A stretch of DNA of 64,000 nt from Macrotrachela quadricornifera (taxonomy: Eukaryota > Rotifera > Eurotatoria > Philodinida > Philodinidae). The translations under genes and the position numbers were made by a program. The number at the start of each line of letters is the position of its first letter. Position 1 is the stretch's first letter. The DNA lies in assembly GCA_022393335.1 (NCBI GenBank), contig JAJEKB010001368.1, positions 568,571-632,570 of the forward strand. The letters are read 5' to 3'. Below the pieces are notes generated by a model, which did not search any database, was not told the origin of the DNA, and was given only the letters and a program-made list of their open reading frames with translations. This document shows positions 1-12,278 of the stretch, one piece after another.

Positions 1-53
1 GATTATTTTCTGATGTAAATCTAAACTTATGCATGTTGTTTTTGTTTTAACAG

Positions 54-225
54 GCCGAACGTGAGTGCTCATTGATCAATCTAAAGGAAATGATATTTTA
101 TTTATGCTCTCATTCTAGTTGCTTCTGCCACTGAGATCCAACGTCGAGCTGATGATGATACAGAAGTAAACATTAGCGGACCAGAAGCATCACGTATTGC
201 GAAAAGACGCAACAAAAAAACCTGA
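54..225 (+). CDS. C-terminal exons of an unidentified gene (partial)
   Basis: The last coding exon runs from 119 to the TGA at 223-225 and encodes a charged tail (A-T-E-I-Q-R-R, then P-E-A-S-R-I-A-K-R-R-N-K-K-T). It follows a 58-base GT-AG intron (61-118). Upstream, a 7-base segment at 54-60 lies between a good acceptor (pyrimidines then ACAG) and a GTGAGT donor. Joined to the last exon it keeps the frame and gives A-E-L-A-S-A-T-E, so it reads as a microexon. The rest of the gene lies outside the window. The basic, low-complexity tail identifies no family. The frame agreement across the microexon is the main support. Confidence 0.5.
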
Positions 226-1669
226 TGAAGAAAAAAAATAACAACCAACTACTGAATAGATATATCTGTTTGTTTCTTCTTCGATTATTTTTATCCATAT
301 GACGTTGAGAGAAGATTAGAGTGATGATCTTATTGTTTTTACTTTAAGTCTTGAAATCAAAAATTTGACATTTTCATTAAACTATTTTAGATATTCAAGT
401 AATTCTTTTTTCTTAGTATAAATAAAATAATTCACGTGCGGATACGTATGGAATTACCAATCTACGATAGAATCTTCTTGATGAAATTGAAAAATACTTG
501 TGACTTTCTTTGGTATACTGATGGATCGTAAAAAAGAATCTAAAATAGAATTAATGTAAAGTCATAAACAGATCTGTCATCTTTTATCTTTTAATTCCTT
601 TAAGTAATGACTTAATGTGTGAACTTCATAAGAGATGCATACCCTGCAATATCACTTGGACGTGTAAAATAAGTGTCGTCTGTTTTAAAATATATTGTAC
701 GTCACTATTTCTGCAATAACTTGACTATGGTAAGTGCTGCAGAACCGTAATGTTCATTAATCAATAAAGAACACACGGAAACTTCTTTTTCTCGAATACT
801 GTACAAGACAAGATTGTTTAAAATCAGCCATCTAAACAAAATATATTGAAAAAAAATTCTTATTTTATCATTTGTGGAATAAGAATTTTTATTGCAACGG
901 CTGTATAATAAAAGTCAGATCTGCATATTAGTCATTTGAGATAGAATGTTTTAAATAAATTTTAAAAGAGAGTATATCTTGATATATTGCTCTGAAAAAA
1001 CAAAATATTCTTAAAATCAACGTTTTTACATCAGTCAAACATGTTAAAAAATATTGAATGAAATCAAAATTATACAAGGATATATTTTAGCATACTAATA
1101 AGAGAGGAGAGATATCCATCATACCTCAAAACATGCCACTATCGCATTGCAGCGATTTTTAGAAAAGTTGTTGTTACCACGACGGTATTCGAAAAATTGT
1201 TCGAAAATCTCTGACTATGATTGTACTGAACAAGCATTGTTTTGATTAATTCATAAGATTCATTCAATCTCTAGATAGGACGCTTGTAGACACTCAAATT
1301 TCTGTGCAAATTCATGCGAGTTTGCATTGTTCTAAAAACATCGTCTGTTAGAGTTTATTCATTTTATATATTTTGTATTTGTATAATGAGGCTAAAGAAG
1401 ATTTGCTGATAAGTTTTTAATCATTATCTTTACTCTGACATATTTCTTCAAATCTTAAGAGAATTTTTCTATTTTTATATAATCGAATATAATATCGATC
1501 ATTTTATTGAACTGCAGAATTTTTATGAAGTGACCTGTTTATTTTAAAATTGAACGAACAAAGAAAGCCAAACAAAAAAGAAAAACTAAAGGTTAAGATG
1601 AGAAAATAATTTGTTAGTTTATGAAAAATTGTTGTAATTAGTAATATATTGTTGTCGTTATCATGGTAA
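226..1669. other. AT-rich intergenic stretch
   Basis: I see no credible exon, RNA gene or transposon terminus here. It holds the 3' flank of the upstream gene and the 3' flank of the minus-strand gene that follows. Confidence 0.5.
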
Positions 1670-2074
1670 CTAGTAAAAATAATTGCGGCGTTTGGTATCT
1701 TTTTCTTCTCGACGAACTTGATTTAAAAGAGCACGTATGGCTTGCTCATTCAACATTTGCCTATCAGATTCATGTCGGAGGTGAAATTCATCATCTTTAT
1801 TGTTAAGGATATGGCGGAGCGATTGCATATCTTCATCAGCATCTATATCTTCAAATAAAGACGCTTGAAAATAACCTTTTTTTCTTCGAGCAGCCTCCAC
1901 ATATGATGATGCCTCATTTGCATCAGCTGCGTCGAACAACTTCCGAGCGATCATCTGTTCGTTTGAATCCAATAGTGTCTCCTCACGGCCGTCTTGATAA
2001 ACGTTTCCCGTTACATGAATAGTGAGAAGCCAGGCAAACAAGCCAAAAGCAAAGAAAAGGTATTGCTGTTGCAT
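1670..2074 (-). CDS. Small secreted protein, 134 residues, possible peptide precursor
   Basis: A single uninterrupted frame starts at a true ATG (2074-2072). The first 23 residues form a typical signal peptide (M-Q-Q-Q-Y-L-F-F-A-F-G-L-F-A-W-L-L then T-G), so the product should enter the secretory pathway. The mature part is hydrophilic and acidic, has no cysteines, and carries basic clusters R-R-K-K-G near residue 64 and K-R-R near the C-terminus, followed by N-Y-F-Y. Such sites in a secreted, cysteine-free protein would suit a neuropeptide-type precursor, but no repeated or amidation-ready peptide is evident, so this is only an idea. It diverges from the SET-domain gene with a 439-base shared upstream region. 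I do not recognise the family. Confidence 0.55.
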   Translation of the reverse strand: MQQQYLFFAFGLFAWLLTIHVTGNVYQDGREETLLDSNEQMIARKLFDAADANEASSYVEAARRKKGYFQASLFEDIDADEDMQSLRHILNNKDDEFHLRHESDRQMLNEQAIRALLNQVRREEKDTKRRNYFY

Positions 2075-2513
2075 CTTGGATTAATAGTCGTCGATGAAGT
2101 ATGGTGTTTTGAGAGCTGCGATCAATAGCCTTTTATTAATGCGATTTTTTTCTATTTTTTTTCTCTCTCGTCACAGACAAATGCACAACTACTAAAGCGT
2201 CGTTGAATACGTGTGATGTATTGGTAGCTGCAATCAGCGACTTTTAAATAATCCGAATCTCTCTTGTTATTTTTCTTTCTCTTTTTTATCATAATCAAAT
2301 GCATAACTAGCAAAGTGTCGTTGATTCTCTCATCCTTTGAAGACGTGTTTAACTTGAAGCACATGTGCAAATATCTTCATTATTTTCTTCGTCAAGTTTA
2401 TTCTTCATTCTCCCTCTTCACACTTCAATGCGTATCTAACAAAATATGGTCGATTCTTTTTCTTTCAACGTGTCTTTACCTTAACATACACATGCAAATA
2501 TTGTTTCGTAGCA
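2075..2513. promoter_or_regulatory. Shared divergent upstream region with three decayed tandem repeats
   Basis: This interval separates the start codons of two diverging genes, so it must hold both promoters. Three related segments begin near 2180, 2298 and 2427, each opening AATGC(A/G) and continuing through a region like AAAGYGTCGTTGATT. The spacing is about 117 and 128 bases. Pyrimidine-rich runs precede each copy. Open frames here on both strands are by-products of the repeats. No clear TATA box was identified for either gene. Confidence 0.45.
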
Positions 2514-5048
2514 ATGAACTATTATAGGACTCCTAATCTTTTTGTTATTTTTCAATGTTCACTTCTCTTGCTATTGTTCGGACAAAACTACAATCACAAT
2601 GATAGTTCCTTTCATAAAGGATATCGTACACGAATGCCAACTTATATTCGGGATGCACAAGTATGAAATCTATCTTCAATTAAAAACAAAATCAACTTGA
2701 TCCACCTACTTTAGTTTTATTTTTATAAATAGTATTGTATCGGATAAAAACAGCTTGTAAGATTCTCGATCAACAAATATTCATAGATGCTTATATTGTT
2801 GAATCGTTCACGTCAAAAAACAAATGTTCTTTCGCAGCGTTTTTATTCAGAAAGATTTATACTAAAACTTTTTTCACTAGAGAATAGCTGATGTTTCTAC
2901 TGTGGATTCTTTTCATTGTTTTTGTAAAGAAATAGACTTTACAAAGATACGAAGAATCTAAAAAAAAACAAAGACATTTTAGTTTCGACATACATACAAT
3001 TCAATGCAGATATTCTAAAACAAAAAGATCGATATTTGTATATGATATGTCATCTATGCACTTTGAAGGCTTTTTTCATAACAAATATCTGCGTTTTTAG
3101 CTGAATATTGGTGAGTTTCGCTTGTTTTTTGTTCAAAATTTTGATCATAGATGCATTAAAAGTCACCTCTTTAATCTAATGTATTCTCTTATATTTAAGC
3201 TATGGTATAAAATTAATCAAGTGATCTATAAATAGATCAATTTTAAAATTCATAGCTAATGAATGATTAATAATTAGAAACAAGCTGGAAATCCATGCTT
3301 TTGCGGGTCCAAACTCGAGCCTGTTATTGGCAGTGTGATGAACTCCAAAAATGATTAGCAATTTCATTTTACTTCATTCATTTTTATACGAAATAACTTT
3401 CATCTGAGCGAATAGAGATAGGTAAACCACAGCGAACAGTTTTTGCATAGTAGAGGATCACGTTGTATTTGTGATTGAGAAAGAATTTCTATTGTCCGAT
3501 GAGCCGTGTATCTTCATATTTATTGAAAAAAAATTTTTTTGCTAAGCAATTTACTCTACTGTGTCTCATTCAACACAGTTTCACGCACTTCTTGCAAATA
3601 ATATCTTAATTTTGTGGCAGAATATTATATTGTGTCCAAACGACAGAATTTAGAATAGAAAGCGGGTTTTTTGGAAAATTTTTCTGTTAATCCATGTTAA
3701 TCATTACCTTTCAGTGCTATGATAAACGATAAATCACATATTATCCAACCTGCTTTCAGTCCAGTAAACAGTTTTTCTACTTCATTTGTGATTCAATCGA
3801 AATGATATATTAATATACTGAGGTTGACGTGCCCATCATTCATTTCTGATAATCCCGCAACAAGTCAGACGATTCAGTAATAAAGCGTGAGGACAGGTGT
3901 TCTACAGAAAAGTTCAAGCATCGACATTATTGTTTTTTATCAGTTCAGTATAAGAGGATTTTCTTTATAGAGTGTTTCAAAATAATCCATCCGAAAAAAT
4001 TTTTTAATTTCAGAGCAAATAAATCTTTAATAGTGCAGCTAAATTTACAATAGATTTATGTTAGCTTAATACTTTTTTCTGTAACATATTAGGATAAGAA
4101 GTGTGACGAACAGAAAGAAGATATGACAATATGAGTTTATTATTGTTGTATTTGCCTTCCTCACACGAAGAACAAGTATGTGCATATTGTTCCAACAAGA
4201 ACTAAAAAAGAATCTTATCTTTCGCTTTCATTTTCCCAACACATCACGTCCAATCGAACTGAAACGTATTTACAGACATGACTTCGGATATAATTTGAAA
4301 TTAAAGTACAATAGATATCCTTTGCCCAATATTGTTGCCTCACTTGATTTTAAGTTCATGTTAATTAAAAATGAAATTGATATATAATATTTCATAAAAT
4401 ATTTAGGTACGTTTTCCCTCTCTCACCGATTCGAATGATTATGCTCTTGCAACTTGTCCTGACGACACTGCCTTCATTGCTGAAAGCAGTCTTCCCAATG
4501 CCGTAAGTGATCTATATAATAAGCAATATTGATCAAGCAGAAATGAATATTTAATTTTAACAAGGGTTTAGGAGTATTTGCTGTCCGTCACATCGCACAG
4601 GACACTTATTTTGGCCCTTATATTGGGTACAAGCACAATGATGAATCCACTGCAGAGAAAAGCGGCTATGCTTGGACTGTGAGAATGATACTAGCTCGAT
4701 AACTCTTATTTTATGTATGTGTAGATAAGAAGCGATTCAGGTGATACTATATATTACATCGATGCGTTCGATCCTCAAAAGTCAAATTGGCTTCGATTTA
4801 TTAACACTCCGAATACTATTAGTCAACAAAATCTCGTTGCAGTCAAATGTAAGATGATATTTATAGATAATTGTCGATGAAACTATTTATATGACGCTGT
4901 TTGTCTAGATCTTGGAAATATTTTCTACAAAGCAATTCGAGATATCAATGCAGGAGAAGAACTCCTAGTCTTCTATGGACATGGATATGCCAAGCATTTG
5001 GGTATAAATAGCACTCAATTTTTCCAAGGTCAATCTAAGATGTCTTAG
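2514..5048 (+). CDS. PRDM9-like PR/SET-domain protein with N-terminal signal or anchor, 5 exons, 206 residues
   Basis: Exons 2514-2660, 4407-4502, 4565-4678, 4725-4848 and 4909-5048 all have GT-AG borders and matching phases, giving 206 residues. Residues from about 82 on form a PR/SET domain of the PRDM7/9/11 kind: GLGVFAVRHIA, then FGPY, W-(T/I)-I, NWLRFIN, QNLVAVKYLGNIFYKAIRDI and GEELLVFYG. These correspond in order to the SAM- and substrate-binding motifs of PRDM methyltransferases that act on histone H3. The protein stops just after the SET domain, with no zinc fingers and no KRAB/SSXRD region visible. Residues 9-23 are strongly hydrophobic (F-V-I-F-Q-C-S-L-L-L-L-L-F), which is odd for a nuclear enzyme and suggests a signal peptide or membrane anchor. 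Intron 1 is 1.75 kb; a missed exon inside it is possible, because LPSSHEEQ just before a GTATGT at 4173 is open in the same phase. Confidence 0.8.
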
Positions 5049-8000
5049 TAACGACATTTGATTTAATCAGACATGGACAAGAAGTTTATATTTACGGAGG
5101 AATGAGGAAATAAAATATCTATGTATTGATTTTTTTGTTTGAAAAAAACGAAGATACTATTTTGTTTCGCAGTTCGTCTAGAAATAAACTTTGATTGCAT
5201 TTAACGACAAACAAGTTCGACTTTACTCAAAACTCTCCTCTTCCCTTATCCATATTAAGATATGTCTTGATGCATTTCGACTCCTAATCGAGATCTTATG
5301 AGTTAGTTCTTTCAAGTTACTTGGTTCGTGAAACTGATTGATAGTATTAGCAGTTATTAAAAATGTCTGTTTGACATTGGTTGAATTCTTACTCAATATT
5401 TTCATCTACACAGTGTCTAGATATGACCGAGACTATCTATTTTTTGCCCTGATTTCGTGACTAATAATACATTTGGCAGCATAAAATTTAAAATAATTTT
5501 CTACCTATGTGAATAAATTCGAGACATCTTGCTGAAATACTACAATCTGCAAAATCTCTAACATTTTTCTTTTTAGAAGTTCATTACTTTATTTTGAGTC
5601 CAAATTTGACTGATAATTAGAGACTATATACTATGCACACAATAATATCTGTAGAAAAAAACGGCCTCATATATGGAGAATGCTTAATCTAAAAATCCTG
5701 AAACATTGATTTTATGTAAAAAATGGGGTCTCATAGAACAACTCTAAGGAAAAGCCGATATTTCAGCCAAATCTCAACTTGCATTCATAACCCTTAGTGT
5801 TTTTTTCTAGACTATGTATTCTCTATCTATGGACAAAATTTGGGCTCAAAAGCTTTTTGACATTTCGGAAGTTTTCCCCGTTAGTATAGGATATCATGAA
5901 TAAATAATATGACAATCTATCGAGTGACTAAATCTTCGAGCTAATTGATGATGGGAATAAGTTTGGAGCATATCTTCCTGATACTCATAGATACATATGA
6001 ATATCTTCATACAACCAAACGATCCATTCATATCACAGTTGAAAGGATGAAAACAATATACTCGAGAAGAAACAACAACAATCTCTCAGATATAAATAGA
6101 GAAACTTATTCGACATCGAATTAAAAATTCTGTAATGATAACTGATCTTTCATTTCTTGATCTTCATACTATTAATATATCACTTTATGATTGATGTGCT
6201 CTAGTATGTTTCGAATATATGTTTACAGGTTGGTCATCTAAAATAATACCGTGACTTTTTCATGGTTATTGCAACAAATTCATAAAAATAGAAATTGATG
6301 CTTTATGTGAGATAATGCCTATATTTGTACAAGAAAATCCAATAAACAATGCTAGGTTATTGGTAATTAGTCGTGACGGAATCGATTCAATCTAAAAACA
6401 TATGTGCATCCAGTACTTATCAGTTTTTCTGATAAATGCTCAACAGCAGACGATTCTGTAAAGAGCATCTAAAAAAATGACTTTCTCATTTTATTGATAC
6501 AAAAAATGGTTTCTCATATTCTATGAAATGTCCTAGGACGATTAAATGCATATCACGATCAAAATTTCACATTAATTTGTTTACTGTTATCTAATAGTTG
6601 CAAGGACTGTTTTGAGAGATCTAACAAATCATGAAAAAGAAGTTGATTTTCATCTAATTACCCTTTCTTAATTATATTTAGTGACAAATTTGAATCTGAT
6701 GTCACTAGAGATAAATGGTCTTTGAAAAATGTAAGACGTCAATTGAAAAAATATACAAATTTTTAAAAGCAATATATACATATTATGCTTATTTGCTTTT
6801 TTCTGTTTGAGTGGAAGTATATTTGTAGTCCAAAAATGTACAAACATTGTAATATTTTTATATTTTTTAACATCATTATGATTAGTATTGACAGAAGAGA
6901 AAATGTAAATATTTTTAAGGAAAAAAATTTTTCAAAACAAAGTAAGAAATTGAATCCATACATAAACATGTTAAAGGTTTTTTCAGTAAACGTTATTTTA
7001 CTGCTGTTTTGCTGCACAGATTTAATTGAAAGTAACCATATATTTCATTCATAATCAGAATATGAAATTTAGCAAACATTTTTCAACAATTTTTGTCTGA
7101 TTTAAAAAGAAATTTTGAGCAATAGAACTCTGAAGATGGTAAAAATCTATTTCAATCGCTTTTCTGAAAAACAAGATGTACACGGTTGCTCATTATTCTA
7201 TTTCACAAACTCATATAGAACTACAATGCATTCCATTGTATGACAATATCTTCTCAATTCAGTTTTATACAATATCCTGATTTATATTATTTTATTACAA
7301 TTAATCCTATTTTTATTTCTATTGAACATGAATGATAATGATATTTGGTAATAATTATTTTTTGATTAGGTTAGACATGTTTGTTTTTAGTTTAAAAAAG
7401 TCTATTTGCGTCTGTTAAATGTCAGGGTATATAATTATGAACCAACTTCTTACACTGAAACAGTATTGTGACATTAATATACAACTAATCGATAGTATAT
7501 TCGAAAAATTGAAAGCATTGATTTTTCTTCATCCGATATTTTCTCTTTATTTAAGTGAATATTCAAGCAAATCCTCTCTTCTTTCTATGATTCATTCAGT
7601 ACACGAAGTAATATATTTCATACAGGCATATTATGATCAATCAAACGGATGTTTTAAAACGAAATAAGTTCTTTCAAATAGCCATTGACATTGCTCAATT
7701 ACAATATGAAAGTATACATACTTTAGATTGTTTGTATGGTTGAAGAAATAAATGAATTTCGCAGTATTTCAAGAAATAAAAACTTAATAATCGTGTTTAA
7801 CATACAAAATGATAAGTTCATGTTAAAAATTTTCATGCAAATGATTCAATTCATAAATAAGAATTTCTAAAATCATATTTAAGTTACAAAAATCTAATAT
7901 ATGCTAGCAACTAAAGATGCTTTTAATTCGACTTTTTAAAGTTTAACTTTACGAGGAGCCATGTCAAGATTTTTAAGCCATTTTCCCGACATAACGAATT

Positions 8001-8649
8001 CTTAAGAAAGTTTCCACAAAAGATCCCTGATTTACAACAAAATCGTATTACTGAACTTTTAATTGAGGCATTGCCCATATCAACCTCTTAAATAGAGTAG
8101 TTGTGCACAAAATATCAGAATTATTTAATTTAATCTTTAAGAGATATACATTTCCTAAAATATCTACCTATTCTACAATATCTATTAAAATGGGCACACT
8201 TCAATAATACGATTTTGCTGTAAATTTGGGATTCTATAAGGAAAGTTTCTTAAAAATTCTTTATTTCAGGAACAAAGGTGCAAGAGGATGAAGCCTCTTG
8301 AGGTTTTTCATATCTTATTAAAGTCTATCTATAGGTAAAAGATAGAATCTGAATGACTTGAACGCCGCGGTATGTTTCTTCATTGATCGAAAAAGAAATT
8401 TTTGAAATTCAATTATAGATATCTAAAAGTATGTCAGTTTTTATTATTTGTCTTATTGAAAATGGTTCTCGCACTAGTAGAAGTTTTCTTCAAGAGTTGA
8501 TACTTCAGCATAAATTGATATGAACAAGTAACAAGAGTTGATCCAATTAAAATCTAGAGTAAAAAAGGTGATTTTCTGATAAATATGACAATTTGTAGTT
8601 TTTAAGGTAAAAAAAAATACAAAAGAGTACAAATTATTCTTATGAAGTC
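5049..8649. other. Long AT-rich intergenic region
   Basis: Only short open frames occur, and none has recognisable motifs, paired splice sites or good starts. No transposon ends with target duplications were found by eye. The 3' end of the SET gene lies at its left edge and the stop codon of the next minus-strand gene at its right edge. Confidence 0.45.
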
Positions 8650-9136
8650 TTAATTGTTATTATTTGTTGCTGTAGGGTTATAATGTAATGTAGCACGACG
8701 TTTTTTTCGTAATAATAGTATTAAAAGACCAATGATTAACAGTATACCAATTGTAGCAGCTATAATAATTACAGGTAGCCAACTAACGGAATATTCTGAA
8801 GAATTTGGTTCGCGTGATATAAACTCATTGGAAGATTCATATTCTGATGACCATTTACGATTTGTAGAACTATCATCGAAGAATGTACCTTTGAATACAT
8901 TATATAAGTTTATATATCAAAAGTTTTGGTAAATTTTCTTCACTACTACAAAATATAAAAAATGAATGAATAAAACCTACAATTTAATAGAATCCAAGAT
9001 TTGTCAGTTGTTTCATATGCCGATGATGCATATTTTGGTTTAAACTCAAGGCATTTAAAGAAACGCTTATCTGAAAAAAATATTTCATTGAATTCTTAAT
9101 AATAAATAAAAGTTTTAAATACAAACTTGGATCCAT
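8650..9136 (-). CDS. Small single-pass membrane protein, 3 exons, about 107 residues
   Basis: On the minus strand, exons 9136-9127, 9070-8977 and 8869-8650 join in phase across GT-AG introns. The product starts M-D-P-N-K-R-F-F-K-C-L-E-F-K, continues through a cysteine-containing polar segment rich in S, E and N, and then has one transmembrane helix (W-L-P-V-I-I-I-A-A-T-I-G-I-L-L-I-I-G-L-L). A stop-transfer cluster L-R-K-K-R-R and a short N-rich tail end at the TAA (8652-8650). The topology is that of a type I or type III single-pass protein. The proposed start lacks a signal peptide, so this may be the 3' end of a longer gene whose earlier exons I could not find. No family is recognised. Confidence 0.5.
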
Positions 9137-9869
9137 TATTATCAGTCTTGTTAGAAATTATCACGTTTAATCCTATAATATTAAACAAATCTTAATAATA
9201 AGATAGATATATAATTCACTTAATGATTTAATTTCTATCTAGAGATCTAATCAAAACATTTTGAATCATATCTGTGATTCCTATTTAAAAATCATTGATT
9301 TTCATATATTCAAGCAATTTATGTAATTTTAAGAATTTAAATATTCAATTCTCAAAACAAGCAATATTTTTTTAAGAAAACTTAACGAAGATAATATTTT
9401 TTTGTGTATTAATGTATTATATTTACAATAAAACGGCAAAAATGCGTATATGATATCAAAGCGAAAGAATAAACAGAGTATACAAAAGAATCATTATTTT
9501 GATGTTTATCTCATAAGACAACTCAACTTATTTCACGTGATAGTTCGAAGACGGCGTTAGTAAATAAATATCTTAACTGAATGAAACTACTGAGCTCATG
9601 TAACACGTGAAATATTTAAATTTAACATATTATAAGTTTCAAATTTGAAGAAAATGCAAAAAAAGACAAACAATAATCGAAAATTATATTTTTCAAAGAC
9701 TCGTTCTCTATTTACGGCTGCATTTTTGTGCTTAGTCCGTTTTTCATCAGGTGATTTCGTGTGCCTCCATAATATAGTCTATATTTTCTTTTAATTGATT
9801 GTATTCTTTTAAAATGTAATCACAACATTTTTATGCAGATCATTCTATCTTGGTGCGCTAGCCAACGGC

Positions 9870-9983
9870 GGATTCTTATTTAGTTTAAATACCTCAATTA
9901 CAGCATTCTCATCAACGCGCTGCGGCATGTGTGTGTAAATTACACCAATCAGCATGAAATATGTTTAAACTAAACAAGAACCC
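9870..9983. repeat. Short inverted repeat (about 114 bp)
   Basis: The arm at 9870-9892 (core TTCTTATTTAGTTTAAAT) is repeated as reverse complement at 9961-9983 (core TTCTTGTTTAGTTTAAAC). They enclose about 70 bases, less AT-rich than the surroundings. The minus strand has a 36-codon open frame across it that reads M-L-I-G-V-I-Y-T-H-M-P-Q-R-V-D-E-N. This could be a tiny MITE or a hairpin RNA; neither is established. Confidence 0.4.
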
Positions 9984-10690
9984 AATCAACAATCAGCAAA
10001 ATAAGTAATAATTATTTTTAATATTATGATCTTCTACTATTCATAGAAGTCGCAAAAAAAGAAGAATGAAAGATTGAGTGATTAAGATCATATAACAACG
10101 GAGATTGGGTATAAATGGATGTAATCTTTGCTTTACATACATTAAACTTCGGTTTTAGTCCTATATGTATATATGGTAGGCGACTTTATAATTCAGTTGA
10201 AATTGGAATAGGCGTTTTTGATTTTGTAAGAAAAAGTATTTTCAAGAAAGAAATGCGAAAAATGATTTATTTTTATTCATAATTTGAAATTGATGTTGTA
10301 GTTTATTTCGTAACAAAGATGGACGAAGATTATTAACTGTTTTTGTGAATAAGAATAAGTGACTTTTGTAAGCATGAGAATAGAGGGACATGGAAGTGTT
10401 AAATGGCTGGTTAAATTTTAGCATAGATAAAATAATTTCTTTTGCTTTTAATAAGAAAACTTCAACCAGATGGAAAGCAGATACAAACTTGTACAATTGT
10501 TTTCAACCTATTCTGAATTAGCTTTGATAATCGAACGTTTATAATTTGTGTAGAGCAGAAGGCTAAGAAGAGGAGGAGAATCCATACAATTTTTTATGCT
10601 ATTTCAAAAATAGCTCTTCCAACCGAATCTTTAAGACTTTTCTCCAGCAGATAGTTATAAAAAGGATGAAAAATTGTAGATTTATTCTTA

Positions 10691-10969
10691 CCCAGGTCGT
10701 CCAAAACGGAGTCGTTTACAATGCGTTTTCAGAATGTAAACCGTGACTAAACAGTATCTTTACGGCGGTAAATGAACCGTTTCGTCCTGTAAAAGTGGGC
10801 GCAGTTTTACGGCATCGTAAACGCGCTGTATTCTCTTTCTAAACGGTTACTATACGGCTATGTACGGAGTCAAAACGGACCGTATTACTGCGCCCACTCA
10901 TACAGGTCAGTATACGGTTCGTTTTGATGTCGTAAATGGCCGTATACGGACCGTTTTGTTCGACCTGGG
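10691..10969. mobile_element. MITE, 279 bp, TIR CCCAGGTCG, TA target duplication
   Basis: The element begins CCCAGGTCG and ends CGACCTGGG, with a TA dinucleotide directly outside each end. The similarity of the arms continues inward (AAAACGG after three differing bases). The interior repeats short blocks such as AAACGG, CCGTTT and CGTATACGG and is visibly richer in G+C than its surroundings. There is no coding capacity. TA duplication with short terminal inverted repeats fits a non-autonomous element mobilised by a Tc1/mariner-type or related transposase. Confidence 0.75.
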
Positions 10970-11809
10970 TAGTCTGCTCTAGACCAGTTTTTATTATAGT
11001 TGAATCCGTATAATTTGTTCAGAACACATGGTTGGAGGACAAATAGAGATTGTAAATTGATTTCATTCTTTTTTTTTTTATTTATGCAGTAAAAACTGAT
11101 GGCCATAAGGTCCTGGCAGTACAAAAAAAAAGGAGAAAAAGAGCAAAAAACAAGCAAAGAGACAAACAAAAACCAAGAGAGAAAAGAATTGATTTCATTC
11201 TATACCATACTACCCTTCATAATCGCGTCTCTATGATATATCTAGAACAGAGAATTGGAAAAGCAGGATCAATTGTACCATTATTCTCAATCTCTTGTCA
11301 ATTAGCTCTTACTACCGAGTCTTTGTGAAAGATTTTGTCTATTATTGGAACATAACGAAAAATATCTGCATATGGAGATCGCTTGTTTATTGTATCTAAC
11401 AAAAATTTATTTTGTGAACTTCTGATCAAATAAATTATTTCAAACTGTTTATTGAATTGTTTTCATAGTAAAACTTTTTTTTCAATATTTCACACATTCC
11501 AAACTTAAGCTAATTTTCATGTTAACTACACGCAATAACTGTATTTATAAAAGAAAACAAATTAATTCGTACTTTTGCCCCTTATGAAAAAGACAAAATA
11601 GAAATTTATTTTTATGAAAAGCAATATTAAACGAAATATTCTTTATTTTAAAAAAAAAAAAGATATAGAAAAACAGATATTTTGATATAAAACGTATTTA
11701 TTTATATGTTCTAGTTCGATCATCTTCAGTATAGTTTTTTATTGGTATTACTATTGTTACTGTTATCGGTACTCTTAGTGTTATTAGTATTGCTATTATT
11801 TCATTATAT

Positions 11810-12213
11810 TCTGTTTCTCGTAGAGAAGAGTCTAGCAAGAATAAATTGTTTGTTTGCTTGCTTGCTTGTATGTCTGCACGTCACTGATTGGTCCGAGAAT
11901 TATGTAAAGGTATAAATGGGATAATTTTTATAAGGGTTGATCGAAGGGTAATCGTGGTCGAAGAATCCGAATCTGATGTTCGTTTCTTGAAATTTTTTGC
12001 AGCTCAATTTTTCAAATAAACGACAAGTTTTTAACAAAAAAGTATTTGTTTTTATAAGGTTTGGTCAAAGGCAGTTAATGTCCAGGAACTTGAATCTGAC
12101 TTCGGTGTTTTTAATTTTATGAATGAATAGCTTGACGGTAGTTTAGAAACACGATTTCTACGAGAAAGAGCTGAGCGAGTCTTTAGACGAGCGTTACTTG
12201 TTAAAATATTCTT
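11810..12213 (+). repeat. Left internal direct repeat of the DUF3987 element
   Basis: It matches 14648-15127 in the same orientation. Shared blocks include TTTCTCGTAGAGAAGAGTC at the start, TTTTTATAAGGGTTGA, and the end ACGAGCGTTACTTGTT. The left copy is shorter, because the right copy has extra sequence between the first and second shared blocks. The end sits 65 bases before the start codon of the gene. Confidence 0.65.
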
Positions 12214-12278
12214 TCTTTATTTTATTGAAATATCAATAAAAACTCTTATATATCTCAACTTTTGTATGATCTTTGTAG

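Noticed and set aside
3295..3340. Possible tRNA-like sequence (GGGTCCAAACTCGAG)
   Set aside because: No acceptor stem or anticodon arm could be formed around it; no tRNA or rRNA gene was found in the window.
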